In this document: piece after piece, positions 12,790 through 19,008 of the stretch
Layout: each line of letters opens with the position of its first letter
How positions within the stretch are numbered: position 1 is the stretch's first letter
Assembly (NCBI GenBank): GCA_910577915.1
Contig: CAJTOM010000051.1
Span: 1 to 19,008 of the forward strand
Reading direction: 5' to 3'
From: an uncultured Oscillospiraceae bacterium
GTDB lineage: Bacteria; Bacillota; Clostridia; Oscillospirales; Oscillospiraceae
Length of the DNA: 19,008 nucleotides
Program-made: the position numbers and the translations under genes
The notes under the pieces: generated by a model
Seen by the model: only the letters and a program-made list of their open reading frames with translations
What the model was told of the DNA's origin: nothing
Database searches by the model: none

Positions 12790-15700
12790 CTATTTGCGGA
12801 AATTGGGCCTGGGACGCGCGGCCTGCTGGCCGCTGTCGTTGGGAGCGGAAAGAGTGATGGTGACCGTTTTTGATCCGCTGACCGAGGTTAGATTGATAGT
12901 AATGGTAATATCACCGCTGTTCCCGCCCTGCCAGGTCAAAGGAACCTCCACAGTGGTCCCGTTGATCTGAGTATTTCCGACACTGACTTTTGTCGTGTCA
13001 CTGGAGGTCACAGTGAGTGATCTGTTATCTACAGTGAATCCCGTGTCAAAAGAAAGCTTCGCGCCGGAGGTAACCGCACTGCTCTGCCGGGTCCACGTAT
13101 AGCTGTCTAGGGTGTTGGGTGTCGCTGTAATCTGCGAGGTCCCATCGGTGGGACGCAACGTGGATGTCCCGATTGTTGGCTTGACTGTGACCTCAATTCT
13201 TTTACGTATGATCCGGCCGCCAGAGTGAACCACCGCCGTCAGTGTCGTTTTTCCGGCATTCCGCGCAATAATCTCGATTTCCTGACCGCGTCCCAGATCA
13301 TCCCAAGTAACAATACCGGTGGGCTCGGCCGCCCAGTCAACCTCAACAGAAGATGTGTCTCCATCTTCTGGATCAGTGGTAAACTTCACCTTAACTAGCT
13401 GGCTTTTTTGGGATGTCGTCAACTCAAGGGCTGTCAAAGTCTCCTCAGCGTCTGCTTTCGTCAGCGTAATATCTGTCACTTTCGTCGCCGTACCGATCGC
13501 AACCGTTGACAGGTCTATCTCCCCAAGAGGAATGCGCAGATAGTCCTCCAGCCCCTGCCGGCCCCACTCCACGACAAACTGGATGTATCTCCGATACACG
13601 GGTGCATCCTTCGTTCCGATATTCTCTGTGCGCCGGACCGTGGAAACCGTCAGGTTCTCACTTGCGGGGGCGCCGCTCTTGTTGACGAGGAAGTCGCTGG
13701 TGGGAGAGCTCATGGTTCCCGTACCGGCATAGCTCTCAAAAGACAACACAAATTGGGTGGCTTCACCACTGGTAGTGGGCGAAATTGTACCCTTAGCGCC
13801 TACTAGGGTGAAATGCGCGCTGTCCATCGCGGGATAGTCGTTGGGCATCCGCTCATAGTGCAGCGATTTGTCAAATTCAAGGTAGATCGACCCAGTGAAG
13901 GGACCGGAATAGTTGCCATCAGCGTCTGGGCCATTTGCAGCCAACAGATCGCCCATACGGGCGCTCACCAGATTCGGCGCACGGTCGTCATTCCACTCCA
14001 GAACGGCGGCCTTGAAGGCGTCCCGCGCTCCGTTGGAGGGCGGATCATTGGGATTGCGCTTCTGGTTCTGCGCCGCGACCAGAATGATATACGGCGTCTT
14101 GGGCTCAATGGCATTTCCGCTGGAGTTTCTGACCGGCTGATTGGTGGCCGTTTCCTCGCCGCCGCCCACGGTCGTATTTCCACCACGGCAGAACCAGCTC
14201 TTCACATAGTCGTCATTCTGGTTTGCGGTTCGGATAATTTCGTCCACCGTCTCCCGCACCCCCACATTGGCGTAGATGTCGAAGATGGATGCGCCCATGA
14301 CCCAATCGCCCTCGGCATTAATGCTGGTAGTGGGGTAGTAGGCATTCGTATTGCTGCTTTTCCCAGCGTCGCCGAAGTTGTAGGAGGTCTTCATGGCGTC
14401 CAGCACCGTAAAGACCGTGCCGTCTTCGTTTGTGTTATAATAGTCAGGCAGCGCCATACCTGTGGGAACATAGTTTCCGGTGGTATCCACGAACTCAGAG
14501 AAGGGTCGGTTGAGGGGGTTGATGTTCCTCGCGTTGGCCTCGGTATACACACGGTACACATAGTTCGAGGGAATACTCTCCTCCGTCCAGATGTCCGCCG
14601 AGCTGTCGCCCTTATCGTTGATATTGATCTGGGGCTTGGCGCTCTTCTTCGTGGTAAACTGGTAGATGTAGACCTGGGAGTATTCGGTCTGAGTGCCCTT
14701 GAGGACGAAATACACATAGTAGGTGGTATCCGGCTCCAGGTCCTTGGACAGCGGGTATACCTCACCGCACTCAGAGTCGCCGCCAAAGGGAATCTTCCCG
14801 CTATCCACAGCGCCGGTCAGCTCCTGCTGATAGATGGGCTTGGCATTGGGCAGAATCAGATTCGGCTGCTTCGGCTCAAGAGCCGGGTCCGTAATATTGG
14901 GCCAGGTCTTGGGGACCTCATCCAGCTTGATGGTCCGCGGCTTTCCGTCGTCACCCGTAATGGTGGTGCCCACCACCGGCGTTCCGTCCGGGTTGACCTT
15001 GCTGATGGCGTAGTAGATGTCGCCCTCCCGGTCCAGAAACAGCTTCATATCCACTTTGGTGGAGGAGGGCGTCAGCTTCGGGTACTCATCGGTGAACGAG
15101 GGAATCTTGGTGTCCACAATGTCAATGGGGAGCTTCAGGTACTTCTCCGGTTTCGCCGAACCGATGTCCAGGATACCGTCCTTCAGTCCGCCGGCCACCG
15201 CCGGATCCCACCAGGCCTCCTTGATCTCAGCGGCCTGGGCGATGTTCTGGCCCAGGAGCTGGAGGTTCTCAGAGACGCCGGCGGCCACGTGGACCTGCAT
15301 CTCCGTCTTGCCGGTCCACTCCGTCCGGTCGTCCAGCGTGCCCCACTTGGTCAGGGAGATGGCAAACTCATAGCTCAGGTCGTTGTCCGGCGTCTGCATA
15401 TTGGTCAGCTTGGGGAAGGAGTTTTTCCCCAGCTTGTTGAAGGTCTGGCCCACGGATTTGCCGGTAAAGATGCCGTACTTCTCATTGTAGTGGGTGCCGC
15501 TGTGCCCCAGATACATCCAGCCGTTGCTGTCGGCATCGCCGTTGCTTGGGGAGAGGAGGTAGGCGTTGTAGTCTGTAAGACTGTCCCCCTTCACAACGCC
15601 GTCGCTGTCCTTGAGCCGGTAGTAGAGCTGATACTCAATATCCCGGTTGGTCCACAGCTGGATGTCGTAAGCCAGGGCGGGGTCCACCGCAGAGGTCGCG

Positions 15701-18700
15701 TCGCCCTTCATGGAGAAGGCGCGGTCCACGAAAGCGGATATGGCCGTCTCATTCCCTTCCGCATCCGTATCAAACTGGGGCTTTCCGTTCATATCCCGCT
15801 TCTGGGGGCGGTCGTCATCCTCGATGCCGACCCGCTCCAGCATGGCGGCGGGGAAGTCCACGATGAAGGAGTTCACATCGTAGCCCGCCTCCATGGCGGC
15901 CTTTTTGGTCTCCTCGTCCCAGCTCCAGAAGTCGATGGGGTCATACAGGAAGGGGTTCCGGCTGCTGTCGAGCAGGTTGGTAATCAGGAAGCAGTACTGC
16001 CCGCCGTTTTCCAGGTGCAGGCCGCTGTTGGGGAAGATCACCCGGATACCACCGCCCTTGGCGCGGTTGTCCTCCAGCTGGACCTGGGTATAGTCGATGT
16101 CCACGTCCTTCCCGAACTCGCCGCCCACCACATGGTTTTCCTTGATTGGCAGCTCGTCGCCGGACAGGGAGAACTTGCGCAGGGTGATGCTGTTGAAGAT
16201 GGCGTTGGCCAGCTTGTTTTTGGCCTGCCGCTTAGCGTCCCCGGTGGACTTCTCCATCTCCTCGAACATGGTCCACAGGCTCTGATTGACGCCGGCCCCG
16301 GAGCCGGTATAGATCACGTCCTCAGAGAAATCCAGGTAGATGTTGGAGGAGGTTTTGGGGTTGCCTGCGTCGGACACCGGGAAGAAGGACTGCTTGACGG
16401 TGGGCGCGCTGCTGTCCTCCGTGTGGATGGTGATTTTCTTGACGGTGACGGAATAGTTCCGGTCCGGCCCCGCATCGTCCTTGGCCACGTAGTAGAAGTC
16501 GTAGTAGCTCTCCGGATCCAGGCCGGTGACATTGATGACTCCGTCCACATTCTCGCCGGCGGCCACGGAGCCGGATTTGCCCTTAGCGCCGATGCCCAAG
16601 CCGGAGCGGACCTGCAGCTTGGCCCACGGGCTGGTCAGCGGTTCAGTAGCCCCTTCATTGCCATCCTTGACCTGGGGATAGGGGGTCCCGGCGAGGACGG
16701 CCACCCAGTACACGGTGCCCTTCTCATTGAGCCGGAAGTTCAGGCGCACGCTGGTCGCTGCCACAATAGCAGTCTCGGCGCTGGGGTCGATGATGAACTC
16801 CGGCGGCGTCTCGTCGTCGGTGGTGAAGGTCAGGCTGGTAATGGCGGACTTGTTGGCCCCGTTGGCGTCCACCAGCCACAGATAGAGAACGTAGGTGGTC
16901 TCCTCCTCCAGAATCCGGTCGTTGACCCGGAAGGTCTTCTCCTCGTTCTTGTAGACGTCCTCCACGCCGTAGCCCAGCGCGCCGGAGACCGCGCCGGTCT
17001 TCAGCTCCGTCTCTGTGGGAGCCTGGGCCCCCTGGGGCAGCAGGGCGTAGTAGAGCTTGCAGTCCTTGTTGGGCATGACCACCGCCACGCTGTCCGTCCG
17101 GGAGACCTTGGACATGTGGGGATAGCCTGTGCAGAAGGCCGGGACCTTGTTGTCAGGCGTCGTGAAGGAAATTACCTTCACAGGGCTCAGCAGTCCCCTG
17201 GCGTCCTCCAGAACGGCGGAGAGGTAGTAGGAACCGTCGGGCTGGAGCCCGGAGATTTTGGCGACGCTCTCCTCGTTGCCCCTGGGGGAGACGGTGGTGC
17301 CCCAGCGCAGGGCGATATTACCGTAGGAGGGGGGCTTGATGAGGTCGTCCGCCCCCACGGAGCCGTCGGTGATGGCGCTGACAGCCCAGTAGATGGTACC
17401 CTTCTTATTGGTGGAGAACACCGCCTCCAGAGAGGTGGGGGCCACATCCTGCGCCTTGGGGTACCCGGCCAGAATCAGGGGCTCCAGAGAGGCCTCCTCG
17501 GCAGAGGTGGAGTCCATCTCCTCACCGGCGATAATGGCGGTGATGCCGGGCCGGATCACGATCTCATCGGGCAGCATGGCCACGTCGGAGCCGGGGGCGT
17601 TAACCACCAGCTTCTCAATGTCGCCCTCGCCGGTGACGGTGGTGCCGGTGTCCAGGTTGAGCTCCTTGACCACAGCGCCCCGGTCAATGACCACCGTGGA
17701 GCCCACGGCGGCCTCGTCCACCGTCAGCTTGGCCACGGTGCCCTTGGCGGCCTTGACCTGGGAGTTGGGGGTGCGGTTGACGACCTCCCCGATCCGGCCG
17801 GCCAGATCCAGCTGGATGGGCTCCCAATCCTCGGGCTCCTCGCCCTCGGGGTAGGTCTCCCCCTCCAGGGAGATGTACTTCAGGCCCATGCCGTCGGGGG
17901 TGTTGTCCTCGATGTAGGCGCTGGTGCGCACGGTGGTGCGGCCGATGTCGGTGACGCCGTCGGCCCTGACCGTGACATAGTTGTCCTGGAGGTTGTCCAC
18001 CAGCAGCTCGTCGGCGGTGACGTTGCGCAGCAGGATGCTGGCCTCGCCGCCCTCGCTCTCCCCGCTGCCGCTGGCGATGATGCGGCCCAGGACGGTAACG
18101 TTCTCCAGCTTAATATTTCCCTGCCCCACGCCGCCGGTGATATACAGGTCCCCGCTGATCACGGTATCCCGCAGCGTGACGCCGGGCGAGGTAACGGTGA
18201 CGTTGCCGAACACGCCGCCCAGGGAGTAGTCCCCCGCCTCCTGGAGGGGGGTGCCGACGGTGCGGGAGATCAGCGCGGCCATCTCGCCCCAGGTGACGTT
18301 CTTCTGGGGCCGGAAGGTGCCGTCGTCATAGCCGGAGACCAGGTAGTGCTCCAGGGAGGACTTGATGGTCCCCCGGCTCCAGTTGCTGATGTCGCGGGCG
18401 TCGGAGAAGTCCAGAATCTCCCCCGTGGACTCCTGGAGCATCATATTGCGCCCCAGGATGGTGGCCGCCGTCTCCCTGGTGAGGGTGTCGTTGGGGGAGG
18501 CGGTGGTGGGGGAGGTGCCGTGGATGTAGCGGGCGTTGTAGGCGATGCCCACATCGTCATAGAACCAATCCCGCTCGCCCACATCCTCAAAGGGGGTCAC
18601 GCCGACCTCGTGATAGCCGTAGGCCCGGTTGACGATGGACATAAAGTCTGCCCGCGTCAGGGCCTTGTCAGGGCTCCCTGTCTGGTCGGCGCGGATAAAG

Positions 18701-18849
18701 CCCCACTCCAGCAGCTGGCTGAGGTAGGGATCCGCCCAGTGGGCCGAGGCCGTCTCCCCGCCGGGGAGGCCGGGAACCAGCCCCAGCAAGAGGACAAGGG
18801 CCAGCAGGAGGGATAAGGCCCGCCTGGGCCGCGTGGTTGCACAATGCAT
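12790..18849 (-). CDS. Giant secreted SLH protein with beta-helix-like and Ig/Fn3-like modules
   Basis: ATG 18849 has AAAGGAG 8 nt upstream; the in-frame ATG at 18867 lies within that leader and is rejected. The product has 2019 residues. A signal peptide (RPRRALSLLLALVLLLGLVP core, likely cleavage after TASA at 36) is followed by three SLH domains (about 37-83, 85-140, 146-200; motif variants LTRADF, LTRETA, VTWGEM). Residues about 208-440 are short repeating strands (GNVTVTSPGVTLRDTVISG, IKLENVTVLGRI, SILLRNVTADELLVDNL) that look like a parallel beta-helix. Then come Fn3-like modules with a recurring NxxGxIYWA / GLxPxxYY / FTT pattern at about 460-566, 567-678, 679-808 and 1246-1401. SbsA-like Ig segments (IYLDFSEDV, IYLEFDKSLH) and a Big_2-like domain (about 1787-1893) also occur. 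Likely a wall-bound surface-layer component; no catalytic motif seen. The last third is coded with clearly lower GC. Confidence 0.88.
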   Translation of the reverse strand: MHCATTRPRRALSLLLALVLLLGLVPGLPGGETASAHWADPYLSQLLEWGFIRADQTGSPDKALTRADFMSIVNRAYGYHEVGVTPFEDVGERDWFYDDVGIAYNARYIHGTSPTTASPNDTLTRETAATILGRNMMLQESTGEILDFSDARDISNWSRGTIKSSLEHYLVSGYDDGTFRPQKNVTWGEMAALISRTVGTPLQEAGDYSLGGVFGNVTVTSPGVTLRDTVISGDLYITGGVGQGNIKLENVTVLGRIIASGSGESEGGEASILLRNVTADELLVDNLQDNYVTVRADGVTDIGRTTVRTSAYIEDNTPDGMGLKYISLEGETYPEGEEPEDWEPIQLDLAGRIGEVVNRTPNSQVKAAKGTVAKLTVDEAAVGSTVVIDRGAVVKELNLDTGTTVTGEGDIEKLVVNAPGSDVAMLPDEIVIRPGITAIIAGEEMDSTSAEEASLEPLILAGYPKAQDVAPTSLEAVFSTNKKGTIYWAVSAITDGSVGADDLIKPPSYGNIALRWGTTVSPRGNEESVAKISGLQPDGSYYLSAVLEDARGLLSPVKVISFTTPDNKVPAFCTGYPHMSKVSRTDSVAVVMPNKDCKLYYALLPQGAQAPTETELKTGAVSGALGYGVEDVYKNEEKTFRVNDRILEEETTYVLYLWLVDANGANKSAITSLTFTTDDETPPEFIIDPSAETAIVAATSVRLNFRLNEKGTVYWVAVLAGTPYPQVKDGNEGATEPLTSPWAKLQVRSGLGIGAKGKSGSVAAGENVDGVINVTGLDPESYYDFYYVAKDDAGPDRNYSVTVKKITIHTEDSSAPTVKQSFFPVSDAGNPKTSSNIYLDFSEDVIYTGSGAGVNQSLWTMFEEMEKSTGDAKRQAKNKLANAIFNSITLRKFSLSGDELPIKENHVVGGEFGKDVDIDYTQVQLEDNRAKGGGIRVIFPNSGLHLENGGQYCFLITNLLDSSRNPFLYDPIDFWSWDEETKKAAMEAGYDVNSFIVDFPAAMLERVGIEDDDRPQKRDMNGKPQFDTDAEGNETAISAFVDRAFSMKGDATSAVDPALAYDIQLWTNRDIEYQLYYRLKDSDGVVKGDSLTDYNAYLLSPSNGDADSNGWMYLGHSGTHYNEKYGIFTGKSVGQTFNKLGKNSFPKLTNMQTPDNDLSYEFAISLTKWGTLDDRTEWTGKTEMQVHVAAGVSENLQLLGQNIAQAAEIKEAWWDPAVAGGLKDGILDIGSAKPEKYLKLPIDIVDTKIPSFTDEYPKLTPSSTKVDMKLFLDREGDIYYAISKVNPDGTPVVGTTITGDDGKPRTIKLDEVPKTWPNITDPALEPKQPNLILPNAKPIYQQELTGAVDSGKIPFGGDSECGEVYPLSKDLEPDTTYYVYFVLKGTQTEYSQVYIYQFTTKKSAKPQININDKGDSSADIWTEESIPSNYVYRVYTEANARNINPLNRPFSEFVDTTGNYVPTGMALPDYYNTNEDGTVFTVLDAMKTSYNFGDAGKSSNTNAYYPTTSINAEGDWVMGASIFDIYANVGVRETVDEIIRTANQNDDYVKSWFCRGGNTTVGGGEETATNQPVRNSSGNAIEPKTPYIILVAAQNQKRNPNDPPSNGARDAFKAAVLEWNDDRAPNLVSARMGDLLAANGPDADGNYSGPFTGSIYLEFDKSLHYERMPNDYPAMDSAHFTLVGAKGTISPTTSGEATQFVLSFESYAGTGTMSSPTSDFLVNKSGAPASENLTVSTVRRTENIGTKDAPVYRRYIQFVVEWGRQGLEDYLRIPLGEIDLSTVAIGTATKVTDITLTKADAEETLTALELTTSQKSQLVKVKFTTDPEDGDTSSVEVDWAAEPTGIVTWDDLGRGQEIEIIARNAGKTTLTAVVHSGGRIIRKRIEVTVKPTIGTSTLRPTDGTSQITATPNTLDSYTWTRQSSAVTSGAKLSFDTGFTVDNRSLTVTSSDTTKVSVGNTQINGTTVEVPLTWQGGNSGDITITINLTSVSGSKTVTITLSAPNDSGQQAARPRPNFRK

Positions 18850-18894
18850 AGAAAAAACTCCTTTCACGACTGGTGGACGGGGGTGCGTTTCTTC

Positions 18895-18962
18895 GCGCCC
18901 TCCGGGCGCGAGGGGGAGTCCCTGCCGGGACGGGGGATGCGGGGCTTACGCAGCCCCGCGCC
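18895..18962. repeat. Dispersed three-hairpin element, copy B
   Basis: Hairpin 1 GCGCCC-TCC-GGGCGC (18895-18909), GAGGGGGA, hairpin 2 GTCCC-TGCC-GGGAC, GGGGGATGC, then hairpin 3 GGGGCT-TACGC-AGCCCC. It aligns with 8149-8216 with small indels. It lies 46 nt upstream of the giant SLH start codon, as copy A lies 37 nt upstream of trkA. No promoter was recognised between this element and the gene. Confidence 0.75.
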
Positions 18963-18966
18963 CTGC

Positions 18967-18996
18967 GGTTACTTTTTGTGCAAACAAAAAGTAACC
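18967..18996. repeat. 12-bp inverted repeat at the right edge
   Basis: GGTTACTTTTTG (18967-18978), loop TGCAAA, CAAAAAGTAACC (18985-18996) is a perfect 12-bp stem next to copy B, followed by AAAAAGTTGCCA to the window end. It may be part of the same intergenic element or the terminator of a gene beyond the edge; copy A lacks it. Confidence 0.55.
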
Positions 18997-19008
18997 AAAA
19001 AGTTGCCA

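Noticed and set aside
13813..18816. 1667-codon plus-strand open frame opposite the giant SLH gene
   Set aside because: Antisense shadow caused by GC-biased codons; composition is rich in Gly/Val/His/Leu with no domain, while the minus strand has a signal peptide, SLH domains and a ribosome site.

Overview
The window looks like chromosomal DNA of a GC-rich anaerobic Bacillota, probably an Oscillospiraceae-type gut clostridium. This is inferred from strong AGGAG-type ribosome sites, sigma-A promoters, S-layer homology (SLH) proteins, a Noc-type ParB and a clostridial-style citrate synthase in GC-rich coding sequence. No rRNA, tRNA, CRISPR array, transposase or phage gene was seen.

Layout. (1) 1-2344, plus strand: the 3' end of a WYL-type transcriptional regulator, then a tightly packed set of small genes: a YoaP-like GNAT acetyltransferase with a frameshift near its 3' end, a 13-cysteine DUF3795 protein, a TfoX N-terminal-domain protein and a GyrI-like small-molecule-binding protein. 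(2) 2345-2971: a 627-bp AT-rich gap. It holds several hairpins and, on the minus strand, what looks like a complete miniature transcription unit: extended -10 promoter, ribosome site, 26-30 codon ORF and Rho-independent terminator. It also holds the divergent promoter of citrate synthase. (3) 2972-4348, plus: citrate synthase, ending in a terminator that lies inside the 3' end of the convergent noc/parB gene. (4) 4387-9100, minus: yihY-like membrane protein, trkA, trkH (a potassium-uptake pair) and noc/parB. (5) 9329-18849, minus: two very large secreted SLH proteins of 1126 and 2019 residues, taking up about half the window.

How the parts fit. TrkA (cytosolic RCK gating subunit) and TrkH (membrane channel) overlap in expression signals and should form one potassium transporter. 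The two SLH proteins are mirror images: one carries its SLH triplet at the N-terminus, followed by a beta-helix-like segment and many Ig/Fn3-like modules; the other has Ig-like domains, six tandem repeats of about 112-121 residues, then a C-terminal SLH triplet. Both are predicted to be exported and attached to the cell-wall polymer.

Most notable for follow-up: the orphan micro-gene at 2636-2728; a dispersed three-hairpin element present twice (8149-8216 and 18895-18962), each time 37-46 nt upstream of a start codon and with hairpin-preserving differences; the six-fold repeat domain of the 1126-residue SLH protein; the frameshift that fuses the acetyltransferase to DUF3795; and a 10-bp pairing that would sequester the noc ribosome site. 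None could be compared with databases here.
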